Of a stretch of DNA of 64,000 bases, positions 1-9,619 are shown in pieces. Source of the DNA: Candidatus Pelagisphaera phototrophica (lineage in GTDB: Bacteria > Verrucomicrobiota > Verrucomicrobiia > Opitutales > Opitutaceae). The notes beneath the pieces are model-generated. The model was given only the letters and a program-made list of their open reading frames with translations, made no database searches and had not been told where the DNA came from. The position numbers and the translations under genes were made by a program. Numbering within the stretch: position 1 is the first letter of the stretch; every line of letters starts with the position of its first letter. The DNA lies in assembly GCF_014529625.1 (NCBI RefSeq), contig NZ_CP076039.1:1550001-1614000 (forward strand). Reading direction: 5' to 3'.

Positions 1-239
1 GTTTCAACGTTGTAAGTCTTCTCTAGAAGAATTGAGTCCTCGTCGATCAGTTGTCCGTCAATCTTTACGAACCTTTGGCCAACCGGTTTAATGAATCCAA
101 CTTTTGAGTACTTTTGTTGAAGAGCGGCGAATAGTCCGAGGCAGGTGGTCGTCTTCCCGTCGTTCATTCTCGTGCCAGCCACGAAAATGCGATGCGTTGT
201 ATGGTTTTTAGGGCGCGTCTTTAGTTTGCGATCCTTCAT
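1..239 (-). CDS. BioD-like P-loop ATPase, N-terminal fragment (runs off left edge)
   Basis: The reverse strand is open from an ATG at 239 to the window edge (79 codons). It encodes a nucleotide-binding N-terminus with the P-loop AGTRMNDGKTT, followed by the strand GFIKPVGQRF. This is the layout of the dethiobiotin-synthetase-like (AAA_26) domain, which in many bacteria is the N-terminal part of a long phosphate acetyltransferase. Here it starts 14 bp after the stop of the short-form pta gene, so the two are almost certainly co-transcribed. I infer a stand-alone regulatory or partner domain of Pta. A cobyrinate synthase-type function cannot be excluded because the C-terminal part (including any DRTGG domain) lies outside the window. 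Confidence 0.75.
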   Translation of the reverse strand, partial: MKDRKLKTRPKNHTTHRIFVAGTRMNDGKTTTCLGLFAALQQKYSKVGFIKPVGQRFVKIDGQLIDEDSILLEKTYNVE

Positions 240-253
240 ATCTTGAAAAGCCG

Positions 254-1306
254 TCACAACGCGTCCGGGTTCTCGCCCATTCCGAAAAGGAGGCGATGGT
301 CAATGGCTTGGCATCCTGAGATTGCAGCTGCTCCGAGAATGTCATGAGCAGTAGCGCCGCGACTGATTTCGACAGCGGGCTTGTTGAGACCCATAATGAT
401 TTGGCCGTATTTGTTTGCTCCGGAAAGAAGGTGGATTAACTTTGTGGCGATATTCCCGCTATTTAAATCGGGAAAAATGAGGACGTTAGCATCTCCCGCT
501 ACCAAGCTGCCTTCCGTTTTTTTCAGTTGAGCAGTCGCTCGATCCAGGGCGGCATCGATTTGAAGATCTCCGTCAATGTCTGCCTCGAGGCCTATCTTTT
601 TAGCTTTTTCCCTCGCTAAGGCAGTAGCGGCCTGAACCTTGGCGACCGAGGGATGGCGAGGGTTTCCGTAGGTCGAAAAACTCAATAGCGCCACCTTGGG
701 GCGTTCGTTGGTTAGATGGTGGGCGAGAGATGCGGTCGTAATGACTATATCGGCAAGCTGTTCGGCATCAGGATCAGGGATCACTCCACAGTCGCTCATG
801 AAAAGCGCCCCGTGAATTCCGACTTCCTTTTCTTCCATGTCGATTACGAGCAGGGAAGATGCCGTTTTCACTCCCGTCTGGGTTCCGATTACTTGGAAGA
901 GCGCTCTAAGGGCGTTTGATGCTTTCGTTTTAGCTCCTGACACGAGCGCGTCGGCACGGTTACTCTTTAGCAATAGAGTTGCAAACACGCATGGCTCCAC
1001 GGATCTAGCCTCGATCTCCTCGTCGCTTAATCCAGCGAATCGAGGAATGGATCGGAGTAAGTCCCTCATCTGGCTGATGTCAGAGCTGCGTTCCGGTTCT
1101 ATTATTCGAATCCCTTTAGTATTAATATCGAGTTTGGCTGCCATTACTTTGATTGACGTTCTATCGCCAATCAAAATAGGGGCGCCCATCTTTCGAGTGA
1201 CGATTTGCCGGGCCGCTTGAAGGACTCGAGGGTCATTCCCGTCAGTGAATACAAATCGCTTGGGATGGGCTTGCAGCTTACCGATCAGTGTTTCGATCAA
1301 ATTCAT
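254..1306 (-). CDS. pta: phosphate acetyltransferase
   Basis: 350 residues, the usual size of the short (PTA_PTB-only) phosphotransacetylase. The N-terminus has the family motif FVFTDGNDPRVLQAA, the middle has SGAKTKASNALRALFQVIG, and the C-terminus has LIFPDLNSGNIATKLIHLL, all typical of this fold. It interconverts acetyl-CoA plus phosphate with acetyl phosphate plus CoA in the cytoplasm, the first step of the Pta-AckA acetate route. No acetate kinase gene is visible. The BioD-like ATPase gene begins 14 bp downstream, so the domains that are fused in long Pta proteins appear here as two consecutive genes. It is divergent from murJ across about 190 bp. Confidence 0.93.
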   Translation of the reverse strand: MNLIETLIGKLQAHPKRFVFTDGNDPRVLQAARQIVTRKMGAPILIGDRTSIKVMAAKLDINTKGIRIIEPERSSDISQMRDLLRSIPRFAGLSDEEIEARSVEPCVFATLLLKSNRADALVSGAKTKASNALRALFQVIGTQTGVKTASSLLVIDMEEKEVGIHGALFMSDCGVIPDPDAEQLADIVITTASLAHHLTNERPKVALLSFSTYGNPRHPSVAKVQAATALAREKAKKIGLEADIDGDLQIDAALDRATAQLKKTEGSLVAGDANVLIFPDLNSGNIATKLIHLLSGANKYGQIIMGLNKPAVEISRGATAHDILGAAAISGCQAIDHRLLFGMGENPDAL

Positions 1307-1499
1307 TGCTTAAAGTGTTTTGCTAGTTTGTCAGACGCTGAGGATTTTTGTTCGCTTAATTAGCAATTTGAGTGAAGTTGGATTTTAGGTAATAGATGAG
1401 ATTCGATAAGTAGGTTTGAGGCCGAGAGTGTCAATGTTCGTGATTCGATTCCGGACCAAATGTCTTGCTCGACCATAGTCTTTCTCTGTGATAAAGGAA

Positions 1500-3035
1500 A
1501 TGTCGAAAATGATATCTCGAATGGGCGTAGTCTCCGCGATGACCATGGTGTCGCGGGTGTTTGGCCTGTTTCGGGATATTTTTATCACGGCGGTATTCGG
1601 AGCGAGTCTCCTCAATTCCGCATTTACGGCAGCGTTCACACTGCCGAGTCTTTTCCGACGACTTCTAGGGGAGGGCGCTTTGACGGCAGCATTGATGCCA
1701 AATTTGTCGGAGGAAATGGAGGAGAACGGACGCGAAGCCGTTTTTCGACTCGTTAACAAAACCTTGTCGTGGCTACTTGTCATTTGCGTGCTTATTACGG
1801 GATTGGCCTATGGTGTATTGTTTTGGATTGAAGAGTCAGCGGTATTGGAAAATTGGATTATTGGGGCTGGTCTTGCGAAACTAGTGTTTCCCTATATTGT
1901 CCCAGTTTGTTTGGCTGCCGTGGTCGCTGCCGTACTAAACATGCTGGGGCGGTTTGCCATTCCCGCGATGACGGCAATTTGGTTGAATAGCTGTATGATG
2001 CTCTCGCTTGGAATTGGGACCTGGCTATGGGTGGAGAGTGAGGTACAGAAGATGAACTTCCTCTGTTTGGGCGTTCTTTTGGGAGGACTGCTTCAATTTA
2101 TGGTGCCCTCTCTGGCTCTTGTGAGGGAGGGCTGGAGGCCACGACTGGATTTCTCGGTTTCTCCTCGGTTGAGATCGGTGCTTTTCCTGACTCTTCCGGG
2201 GATTTACGGTACGGCATCACATCAGGTTAATGTGATGGTCTCCCGCTTTCTTGCTTTGGACTTCAATGAATCCGGGGCGACTCTCATATACCTTGCGAAT
2301 CGTCTGGTTGAGCTTCCTTTGGGTGTATTCACTATAGCAATATCTACCGTTATCTTTCCATCGATGGCTCAAGCGATCGCCAAAGGGAAAGGGGTTGAGT
2401 TTGGGGCAACCTATCGTAAAGGAGTATCGTTGTCTATGATGCTGGCGTTGCCAGCTGCGGTCGGGCTCTCAATGTTGGCTCCAGAGATTGTTACCGTTCT
2501 ATTCGAGCGAGGAGAATTCAGTGCGGAAAACTCGAGTTCGTTGTCATTTATCTTGATCATCTGTGCCATTGGCATGCCTTTCTACGCTTTTGTATCTATC
2601 GAGACTCGAGCTTTTTTTTCTAACAAGGATACGAAGACTCCAGTCGAGGGATCTACGCTGGCCTTGATAGTGAACATTATCCTGAGTATATCTCTGCTGA
2701 GGCTGCTCGGGCGGATAGAAGCATTAGTAATAGCGAGCAACACCGCTATAGTAGTCCAGGCGGCCTACATGCATCTTCGGTTGTGCCGATTAGACCTTTC
2801 GCTTCGATTGGCGGAAGTTATGCCGTCTATGTTGAAGTATTTAGTTGGCTGCATCGTTTTGGCAGTTGTGGTGGGCTCGTTAGAGCTAGTGCTTGACGAT
2901 GTACGACCATCTATTCGGTTGGCTGTATCGGTGCCCATTGGAGGCGCAGCATATTTTATAGCCTTGAGGATTTTAAAAGTAAGAGAGATCAACGCTGTTC
3001 TCTATTTGTTCGGAAGCAAGAATCGAAGCTATTGA
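1500..3035 (+). CDS. murJ: lipid II flippase MurJ (MviN family)
   Basis: About 511 residues, almost all hydrophobic, with the many (about 14) membrane helices of the MOP/MviN family. The N-terminus VSAMTMVSRVFGLFRD aligns with the conserved start of MurJ, and the motif LPLGVFTIAISTVIFPSMA in the middle is diagnostic. It moves lipid-linked peptidoglycan precursor across the inner membrane. Start choice: a GTG at 1488 is also open. The ATG at 1500 gives the family-typical N-terminus, and an ATG at 1509 has an AAGGA about 10 bases upstream, so the true start is uncertain by a few codons. The glcD-like gene follows after 9 bp on the same strand. Confidence 0.93.
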   Translation: MSKMISRMGVVSAMTMVSRVFGLFRDIFITAVFGASLLNSAFTAAFTLPSLFRRLLGEGALTAALMPNLSEEMEENGREAVFRLVNKTLSWLLVICVLITGLAYGVLFWIEESAVLENWIIGAGLAKLVFPYIVPVCLAAVVAAVLNMLGRFAIPAMTAIWLNSCMMLSLGIGTWLWVESEVQKMNFLCLGVLLGGLLQFMVPSLALVREGWRPRLDFSVSPRLRSVLFLTLPGIYGTASHQVNVMVSRFLALDFNESGATLIYLANRLVELPLGVFTIAISTVIFPSMAQAIAKGKGVEFGATYRKGVSLSMMLALPAAVGLSMLAPEIVTVLFERGEFSAENSSSLSFILIICAIGMPFYAFVSIETRAFFSNKDTKTPVEGSTLALIVNIILSISLLRLLGRIEALVIASNTAIVVQAAYMHLRLCRLDLSLRLAEVMPSMLKYLVGCIVLAVVVGSLELVLDDVRPSIRLAVSVPIGGAAYFIALRILKVREINAVLYLFGSKNRSY

Positions 3036-3044
3036 AAGGTTTAA

Positions 3045-4505
3045 ATGAAAAAGGGTAAATCAAATGCACGAGGGACAAGTCTGATTTTCAAACGACTGGG
3101 TCCTCGAAAAGTTTTTTTCAGTGGCGAACGGAAATTTATGGCATCATTCGATAGCAGCAAGCTGTCGTACGAATACGACGCCTTGATTCGCGCTCGGTCA
3201 GAGGACGACGTCCGCGAGACTCTGAAATTGGCCAATAAGTATAAGATTCCCGTAACACCGCGCGGAACGGGTACCTCGCTGACTGGTTCGGCGAGCCCAG
3301 TTAAGGGTGGTTGGGTTTTAGATGTAAGCCTTATGAAGCGGATCGCGATCAAGAAGGACAAAGCCATGGCGATTGTCCAGCCGGGGGCAGTGGTAAGTGA
3401 GATTCAGAAGGCATCAGAGAAGGAGGGGCTCTTCTATCCGCCAGATCCTTCTTCGCTTAAGTATTGCACGATTGGAGGCAATATCGCTTGCAATGCGGGT
3501 GGCATGAGGTGCGCGAAATATGGGGTTACGCGTGACTTTGTCTTGGCTTTGGAAGGCTTTATGCCCAACGGAGAGAAAGTGTCATGGGGAGGAGAATACA
3601 AAAAATTTGCTACCGGATACAATATACGGGATTTATGGATTGGGAGTGAAGGGACTTTAGGAGTGGTCACGAAAGCGGTCCTGCGCCTCGTCCCGAAACC
3701 GGATACTCGATGGACGAGCGTTGCTGCCTTTAATTCTGAAAAGAAGGCGCTGCAAGCTGTGCGGGCTCTGCTAGGAGAAGGACCGACCCCGTCGATACTT
3801 GAATACTTGGATGAAGATTCGATCTACTGCGCGGAAGAGATTGCAGGGGTTAGACTGTTCAAAAAGGTGGAGGGAAAGCCGCTTCTTTTGATTGAGTTCG
3901 ACGGCAGTGCGAGCGAGTTGAAAGAATCGAAACGTCGCCTAAAAGCTTGGGCCGAGCGTTGGGCGATCGCCTTCAAAGATTCTCGTTCGGAAAGCGAGGC
4001 GGAAAACCTTTGGGAAGTGCGAAGAAAGTGTAGCGGGGCCATGTTCGCTCTTGGGAATGCCAAGTTGAACGAGGACATCGTTGTTCCGCTTGAGAATCAA
4101 ATTCGATTCTCGGAATCGTTAAAGAGACTAAAAAGAAAATGGAATTTGCCAATGCCTACTTTTGGTCATGCCGCGGATGGAAACTTGCATGTGAATATTA
4201 TGTTTCATCGCGAAATCCGTGAAGAATGTGTTCGAGCAGAAGGGGCCGTGCAGGATCTGATGGAAACGGTTGTTTCATTGGGAGGAACCATTTCAGGGGA
4301 GCACGGGATTGGTTTAGCGAAGACCCCCTTTCTTAGAATAGCTCGGAATACCGCTGAAATTTCCGCCATGCAAGCTATCAAGAAGGCCTTGGATCCAAAT
4401 GGAATACTAAATCCGGGAAAGTTATTCGAGCCTTATCACGTTTGGAAGAAGACTCCTGTTACGATCCATTTGCCTTGGGACAAAAAGCCAATTTTGAAGC
4501 GGTAG
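3045..4505 (+). CDS. FAD-linked oxidase, GlcD / D-lactate dehydrogenase family
   Basis: 486 residues. The N-terminal half is a PCMH-type FAD-binding domain with TPRGTGTSLTG, YPPDPSSLKYCTIGGNIACN and the GSEGTLGVVT motif. The C-terminal half is the FAD-oxidase_C domain with FGHAADGNLHVNIM and GGTISGEHGIGLAK, ending in LDPNGILNPGK. This combination is that of glycolate oxidase subunit GlcD and related D-2-hydroxyacid dehydrogenases, which oxidise glycolate or D-lactate to the 2-oxoacid and pass electrons to the respiratory chain. GlcE and GlcF genes are not adjacent, so a stand-alone D-lactate or 2-hydroxyacid dehydrogenase is as likely as glycolate oxidase. An unusual 30-residue basic N-terminal extension precedes the domain. 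It lies 9 bp after murJ and converges on serC. Confidence 0.88.
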   Translation: MKKGKSNARGTSLIFKRLGPRKVFFSGERKFMASFDSSKLSYEYDALIRARSEDDVRETLKLANKYKIPVTPRGTGTSLTGSASPVKGGWVLDVSLMKRIAIKKDKAMAIVQPGAVVSEIQKASEKEGLFYPPDPSSLKYCTIGGNIACNAGGMRCAKYGVTRDFVLALEGFMPNGEKVSWGGEYKKFATGYNIRDLWIGSEGTLGVVTKAVLRLVPKPDTRWTSVAAFNSEKKALQAVRALLGEGPTPSILEYLDEDSIYCAEEIAGVRLFKKVEGKPLLLIEFDGSASELKESKRRLKAWAERWAIAFKDSRSESEAENLWEVRRKCSGAMFALGNAKLNEDIVVPLENQIRFSESLKRLKRKWNLPMPTFGHAADGNLHVNIMFHREIREECVRAEGAVQDLMETVVSLGGTISGEHGIGLAKTPFLRIARNTAEISAMQAIKKALDPNGILNPGKLFEPYHVWKKTPVTIHLPWDKKPILKR

Positions 4506-4519
4506 TCTGGAAGTGCAGT

Positions 4520-5671
4520 CTACGAGCCGTTTTTCGCCTCGTTGTGCGCCCAATCGAGCCAGGGGAGAAAGGCTTGGATATCGGATGTCTCGACAGTGGC
4601 ACCTCCCCAAATGCGGATGCCCAGAGGCGCGTCGCGATAGGAGCCAAAGTCAAAGCCGGCACCTTCTGCCTCTATCCGTGACACGAGTCCTTTTGCGTAG
4701 CTAGTTTGCTCTTCGTCCGAAAGAGCTTCATACCAAGGATCAGTGAATTTTAGGCATATGGATGTGCTGGACCGTTGCGAAGGGTCCGTAGCTAGGAAGT
4801 CGATCCAATCATTGGAAGCCACCCAGTTTTCGATCGCTTTTAGGTTCGCTTGGGATCGATCGATCAATGTAGGCAGGCCACCAATTTCTTCGGCCCAACG
4901 CAGTCCATCAAGCGCATCTTCTACACAGAGCATGGATACGGTGTTGATCGTTGCCCCCTCAAAAACCCCTTTGATCAACTTACCTCCTTTTGCGAGGCGA
5001 AAGATTTTAGGTAATGGCCAGGAGGGAGTGTAACTTTCTATTCTCTCGATCGCACGAGGGCTGAGGACGATCATTCCGTGGGCGGCTTCTCCTCCCATAA
5101 CCTTCTGCCATGACCAAGTCACAACGTCGAGCTTGTCCCAGGCAGGATCTACAGCGAAAACGGCGGACGTGGCATCACAAATTGTTAGACCTTTTCGGTC
5201 AGGGGAAATCCAGTCTCCATCGGGTACTTTGACTCCAGAAGTGGTTCCGTTCCACGTGAAGACGACGTCGTTCGAAAAGTCGACTTTCGTAAAGTCGGGC
5301 AACTTACCATAGTCGGCGGTCAATGTGTTCACATCTTCCAAATCAAGTTGTTTGATGACATCGGTTATCCAGGCTGCTCCAAACGATTCCCAAGCGAGCA
5401 TGTCAACCCCTCTTGCTCCGAGAAGCGACCAAAGAGCCATCTCAACCGCGCCCGTGTCGGACGCCGGCACGATTCCGCAAACATAGTCGTCTGGAATTTC
5501 GAGAATCGTTTTCGATCGATCAATCACTTCCTGGATTCTCGCCTTCGAGTCCTTTGCTCGGTGCGATCGCCCAACGAGAGCGTTTTCCAGGTTGGCTAGT
5601 GACCAGCCAGGTCTTTTCGAGCAGGGCCCAGAGGAGAAAAACGGGCGACTTGGTTTATGCGGTGGTTTCAT
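4520..5671 (-). CDS. serC: phosphoserine aminotransferase
   Basis: 383 residues, a class V PLP-dependent aminotransferase. The opening [20 protein letters not shown] and the segment [20 protein letters not shown] belong to the SerC subgroup known from alphaproteobacteria and archaea rather than the E. coli type. The Schiff-base lysine sits in [13 protein letters not shown], and [11 protein letters not shown] provides the cofactor-binding aspartate region. It converts 3-phosphohydroxypyruvate plus glutamate to phosphoserine in serine biosynthesis. No serA or serB lies in the window. It is convergent with the glcD-like gene (14 bp between stops) and follows surE on the same strand after 84 bp. 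Confidence 0.9.
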   Translation of the reverse strand: MKPPHKPSRPFFSSGPCSKRPGWSLANLENALVGRSHRAKDSKARIQEVIDRSKTILEIPDDYVCGIVPASDTGAVEMALWSLLGARGVDMLAWESFGAAWITDVIKQLDLEDVNTLTADYGKLPDFTKVDFSNDVVFTWNGTTSGVKVPDGDWISPDRKGLTICDATSAVFAVDPAWDKLDVVTWSWQKVMGGEAAHGMIVLSPRAIERIESYTPSWPLPKIFRLAKGGKLIKGVFEGATINTVSMLCVEDALDGLRWAEEIGGLPTLIDRSQANLKAIENWVASNDWIDFLATDPSQRSSTSICLKFTDPWYEALSDEEQTSYAKGLVSRIEAEGAGFDFGSYRDAPLGIRIWGGATVETSDIQAFLPWLDWAHNEAKNGS

Positions 5672-5755
5672 CGTTTTTCAAAAAATAAGTGTGCCGGTTA
5701 ATGGACTGGAACCTTGGTGTCAATAATCGAGAGTATAAAATATGTATCAGTTGCC

Positions 5756-6523
5756 TTAATACGTTGTATTGTCCAAGGAATTGAAGTTGATTACGGTATG
5801 GCTTATATCGCCGCCGTGTATGAGCTCTCTGTCAGAAGCTTCCTCTGAGTTCATCGTTTCCAGAGGGTGGTACTCGAATTGGAAGGAGTTTCCTTGCCGG
5901 TTGAATAATGACCGAGAAATGGTTCTCGCAGCCCGCGCCTTTACGATTCGGGCCTTTCCGATATTCCGGCAGGGAAAGTTGAAGCTGTGCACGATTCCAT
6001 AAGGGGCTGTAGGAGCCTTGATGGTATCCTTTACACGAGATACTAGAATCTCTGCTGCGGCGCGGACATGGTTTTCCATTTGTTTGGTCAGAGGATTTTC
6101 GTTTTCCCCAATTGCTTTGAATTGTTCTGGATCGAGATACATGGATGCCGCTATCGCGGGGAAGCGTTGCAGGGCCCCCTCTAGCGCCGCTCCAATTGTG
6201 CCCGATGACGCGATAAAGCTAAGGCCAGCATTGTGGCCAATGTTTATACCTGAGACGACTGCGTCTGGCGTGTCTATGCAAAGGTGCTCCAATGCAATAT
6301 TGACGCAGTCACTAGGAGTACCGGTTAATTTGTAGGCAAGACATGGAAATGAGGCCTCTTCTTCGAGCTGTACCGATCCGCGTCTGCTCATCGCTTTTCC
6401 GATCCAGCTCTGTTCTTTTGCGGGAGCGGCTACGACAAGGTCGTGATTTTCTGAGAACACCTCAGCTAGAATTCTAAGAAAGGGCGAGTCGATACCGTCG
6501 TCGTTCGAGAGAAGGATGTTCAT
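5756..6523 (-). CDS. surE: 5'/3'-nucleotidase SurE
   Basis: 255 residues, the normal SurE length. The N-terminal metal-binding motif MNILLSNDDGIDSPFL carries the paired aspartates. VVAAPAKEQSWIGKAMS, LTGTPSDCVNIAL and VVSGINIGHNAGLSFIASSGTIGAA complete the active-site signature. It dephosphorylates nucleoside monophosphates in the cytoplasm and is linked to stationary-phase survival in other bacteria. It is separated from the upstream pnp gene by an intrinsic terminator at 6547-6578, so it probably has its own promoter, possibly shared with serC downstream. Confidence 0.93.
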   Translation of the reverse strand: MNILLSNDDGIDSPFLRILAEVFSENHDLVVAAPAKEQSWIGKAMSRRGSVQLEEEASFPCLAYKLTGTPSDCVNIALEHLCIDTPDAVVSGINIGHNAGLSFIASSGTIGAALEGALQRFPAIAASMYLDPEQFKAIGENENPLTKQMENHVRAAAEILVSRVKDTIKAPTAPYGIVHSFNFPCRNIGKARIVKARAARTISRSLFNRQGNSFQFEYHPLETMNSEEASDRELIHGGDISHTVINFNSLDNTTY

Positions 6524-6546
6524 AGTTTCAGGTAATGAGGTGTTAC

Positions 6547-6578
6547 AAAAAAGGCCAGAGCATCATGCTCCGGCCTTT
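6547..6578 (-). terminator. intrinsic terminator after pnp
   Basis: On the reverse strand a GGCC-GAGC / GCTC-GGCC hairpin with a short ATGAT-type loop is followed directly by a run of six T. It lies 27 bp past the pnp stop codon and in front of surE. Confidence 0.85.
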
Positions 6579-6604
6579 AATTAGATTGAAAGCTTCAAGT
6601 AACC

Positions 6605-8812
6605 TTATTCAGCAGCATTTTCAGTTTCGACCTCTTTGCTTGAGTCCGATTCTTCTGGCTCCCCTTCGCTTTCGCTTGAAGCAGCTTTGCGGGCTTCGAG
6701 TTCCTCCAGGGCTGCTTTACGACTAAGGCGTACGCGGCCTTTCTCGTCGATGCCAATGCATTTGACCACCATTTCGTCGCCAGGCTTGCATACATCCTCG
6801 GTGCGCTTGACGCGGAAGTCAGCCAACTCGGAAATGTGTACCAGTCCTTCCTGACCGGGTAATACCTCTACAAAGCAGCCAAATTCCTTAACGGCTTTGA
6901 CTACACCGCGGTAGATCTTTCCCTCCTCGATTTCGCCGCAAACGAGATCGATTTCCTGGATAGCGCGATTCATTGCCTCTTCGCTAGTAGCGTAGATATT
7001 CACCTTGCCGCTGTTGTCGTCATCGATGTCCAGCTGTGCTCCGGTGATTTCAACGATACGGCGGATGTTCTTGCCGCCAGGGCCAATGAGAGCACCTATC
7101 TTTTCGGGGTTAATTTGAACCGTGGTAATCCGCGGAGCGTTTTCGCTGACGTTCTCACGTGGCTTGTCGATAGCTTCCGCCATGGAATCAAGAATAGCGA
7201 TGCGAGCATCTCTCGATTGGGCGACTGACTCACGCATGATGTCGAAAGGCAGACCGTTGATTTTGAGGTCCAGCTGGAATCCAGTGATTCCGTTGCGGGT
7301 ACCAGCGATTTTGAAGTCCATGTCGCCAAAGTGGTCCTCTTCACCTAGAATATCGGTGAGAAGTACGTGTTTAGCGATTTTTCCATCAGATCCGTTCTCG
7401 GTTACGAGCCCACAGGAAATCCCGGCAACGGGGTCTGAGATAGGTACTCCTGCATCCATGAGAGCCAAGCACCCTCCGCAGATGGAAGCCATCGACGTGG
7501 AGCCATTTGATGCCATAACCTCGGAAACGATTCGAATCGAGTAGGCGAAGTGATCTTCTGCAGGAACTACGGGAAGCAGAGAGCGTTCAGCCAGGGCGCC
7601 ATGCCCAATTTCGCGTCGACCCGTAAAACCAAAGCGACCTGCTTCTCCTACCGAAAAAGGAGGGAAGTTGTAGTGCAGCATGAATGACTTGGATTCTGGA
7701 CCTCCCGTTACCGCATCAAGCCTTTGCGCTTCGTTCGTTGGGCCAAGCGTCGCAAATACAAGCGCTTGCGTTTCTCCGCGGGAGAATAGGGCGGAACCAT
7801 GTACACGTGGGAGGAGGCCCACTTCACTATGCAAATCGCGGAGTTCTGTAGGACCGCGTCCGCCGGAGCGGACCTGAGATTCGAGAATCGGGGCCCGGTA
7901 GGCCGCTTCCTGCATTTCCTCCATTGCCATCGAAAGCTGAGCGGGATTGTAGCTTTCTTCACCCAGCTTTTCTTTGAGAGCACCGCCAGCCTTTTCTTTA
8001 AGTGCGTCCATTTTGGCGTTGCGTTCTTGCTTGTCACCAAGACGAGCTGCGGCGTTAACGTCTTCACCAATCAGGTTTTCAACGAATTCCCGTACTTCGG
8101 GATTCAGCACTACGAGTGGGAATTCCGACTTTTCTTTGCCTGCGATTGAAACCAGTTTGTCAATGCCAGCGATAATTGGCTGAATCGCTTCGTGAGCGTA
8201 CTCAAGAGCGGCGATAAAATCATCTTCCGGAAGTTGAGCAGCGCTCCCTTCGATCATCAGCATCTCGGTTTTAGTTCCGACATAGATAAGATCGAGTTCT
8301 GAAGCATATTGCTCTTCCAAAGTTGGATTTGTGACGAATTCGCCATCAATACGTCCAACACGCACAGCTCCGATAGGACCATTCCAAGGTATGTCTGAAA
8401 TGGCCAGAGCAGCCGATGCTCCGTTGAGCATAGAAATGTCAGGCTCGTTTGTCTTGTCCGTTGAGAGAAGGAAGCCAATGATTTGGACTTCATTCAAAAA
8501 GCCTTTTGGAAAAAGCGGACGGCAAGGGCGGTCGCAAAGGCGGGAAGTTAGAATTTCCTTTTCGGTAGGCCGGGCTTCACGCTTGAAATAACCACCGGGG
8601 ATGCGCCCCGCAGCTGCGTACTTTTCGCGGTAGTCGACAGTAAGAGGAAACCAGTCTTGGCCTTCCCGGACGGTGCTCGCCGCCGTGGCGGAAACGAATA
8701 CACAGGTTTCGCCAACGGTTACAGTTACGGATCCACTTGCCAGTTGCGCAAGGTCTCCAGTGGAGATGGTCATGTTTAGAGCATCTATCGTTACACTATG
8801 TTTTTGTATCAT
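6605..8812 (-). CDS. pnp: polyribonucleotide nucleotidyltransferase (PNPase)
   Basis: 735 residues with the complete PNPase layout. There are two RNase PH-type domains (the first with [20 protein letters not shown] and [17 protein letters not shown], the second with [15 protein letters not shown] and [16 protein letters not shown]). These are followed by a KH domain ([15 protein letters not shown]) and an S1 domain ([20 protein letters not shown]). The last 30 residues are an acidic, low-complexity Ser/Glu tail. It is a phosphorolytic 3'-5' exoribonuclease and a degradosome partner in other bacteria. It lies downstream of rpsO, the common bacterial order, with a 270-bp spacer that may hold the pnp leader; no secure hairpin was identified there. 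Confidence 0.96.
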   Translation of the reverse strand: MIQKHSVTIDALNMTISTGDLAQLASGSVTVTVGETCVFVSATAASTVREGQDWFPLTVDYREKYAAAGRIPGGYFKREARPTEKEILTSRLCDRPCRPLFPKGFLNEVQIIGFLLSTDKTNEPDISMLNGASAALAISDIPWNGPIGAVRVGRIDGEFVTNPTLEEQYASELDLIYVGTKTEMLMIEGSAAQLPEDDFIAALEYAHEAIQPIIAGIDKLVSIAGKEKSEFPLVVLNPEVREFVENLIGEDVNAAARLGDKQERNAKMDALKEKAGGALKEKLGEESYNPAQLSMAMEEMQEAAYRAPILESQVRSGGRGPTELRDLHSEVGLLPRVHGSALFSRGETQALVFATLGPTNEAQRLDAVTGGPESKSFMLHYNFPPFSVGEAGRFGFTGRREIGHGALAERSLLPVVPAEDHFAYSIRIVSEVMASNGSTSMASICGGCLALMDAGVPISDPVAGISCGLVTENGSDGKIAKHVLLTDILGEEDHFGDMDFKIAGTRNGITGFQLDLKINGLPFDIMRESVAQSRDARIAILDSMAEAIDKPRENVSENAPRITTVQINPEKIGALIGPGGKNIRRIVEITGAQLDIDDDNSGKVNIYATSEEAMNRAIQEIDLVCGEIEEGKIYRGVVKAVKEFGCFVEVLPGQEGLVHISELADFRVKRTEDVCKPGDEMVVKCIGIDEKGRVRLSRKAALEELEARKAASSESEGEPEESDSSKEVETENAAE

Positions 8813-9084
8813 TATATTTCTTACATCATCGCGATCGACGAAAACATGGCGTTTAAGAGAGATTTCCGGATGAGACCTGTAGCGATGTCATTCGGAAATG
8901 TCCCTGTTCGCCAAGTTTTCTATCGGAGGCAATTTTTGTTTTATCTTCTATTTTTGAAAAAGGGCCCGATCATCTAAATTTTATGGCTGAGGATGCAGGC
9001 CCGGATTCTGGGAATGTCGCGTTTCACCTGATTGGTTGGTGCGATCGGTTGGCAACTTAGCATAGCGACTCAAGGCCGCTTCGA

Positions 9085-9357
9085 CTATTTGCGTAGATTG
9101 AGGCGCTGCAGTAGCTCGTTGTACTTGCTAAGATCGTTCTTTCTCAAGTAGCTGAGCAATTTGCGGCGTCGGCTAGTCATGGCGAGCAGACCGCGGCGGG
9201 TGTGGAAATCTTTGCGATTGGCACGAAGATGTTCCGTCAAATGATTAATTCGGGCACTTAGAAGAGCGATTTGAACATCGCATGAGCCGGTGTCTGTATC
9301 GTGCGTCTTATAGTCGCCGATGATTTTAGTTTTATCGATTGCTTTGCTGTGTGGCAT
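9085..9357 (-). CDS. rpsO: 30S ribosomal protein S15
   Basis: 90 residues from the ATG at 9357 (family length 88-90). The core KTHDTDTGSCDVQIALLSAR, INHLTEHLRANRKDFHTRRG and SRRRKLLSYLR regions are the S15 signature. It binds 16S rRNA in the platform of the small subunit. An in-frame GTG at 9375 would add six residues with no family counterpart, so the ATG is preferred. The gene precedes pnp as in many bacteria. Confidence 0.96.
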   Translation of the reverse strand: MPHSKAIDKTKIIGDYKTHDTDTGSCDVQIALLSARINHLTEHLRANRKDFHTRRGLLAMTSRRRKLLSYLRKNDLSKYNELLQRLNLRK

Positions 9358-9514
9358 ATTAGTTTTTGAGATCACGGAAACGGAGATTGCCCGATAGGGA
9401 AATCGCTAGCCAAGCTCGTCGCTGGGCTAACCGCTACTACTCAGGAAGGTCCTGAATGTTCCGCGGAGAAGGGCGATTGCCTCGCCGTCCTCTAGCGTAA
9501 AAGGGTTCACAAGA

Positions 9515-9549
9515 ATCGATTTTTTGGGCAGCGCAATACAAAAATCGAT
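9515..9549. repeat. AT-rich inverted repeat between rpsO and a response-regulator gene
   Basis: Arms ATCGATTTTT(T)G and CAAAAATCGAT (11 matching bases) are separated by 12 bases. It lies in the 260-bp space between the rpsO start and the end of the response-regulator gene at 9620. It could be an operator, a weak terminator or chance. The rest of this spacer shows nothing else I recognise. Confidence 0.4.
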
Positions 9550-9619
9550 CTGAATGGCACAATCGACGAATGACTGTGGATTATCCTCGGTAGGATCCTG
9601 GGTGTTTGGTCAAAACCGT

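Noticed and set aside
8813-9084. Structured leader or terminator between rpsO and pnp
   Set aside because: Only short GC repeats (GGGCCCG and AGGCCCG) were seen, and these do not make a convincing hairpin.
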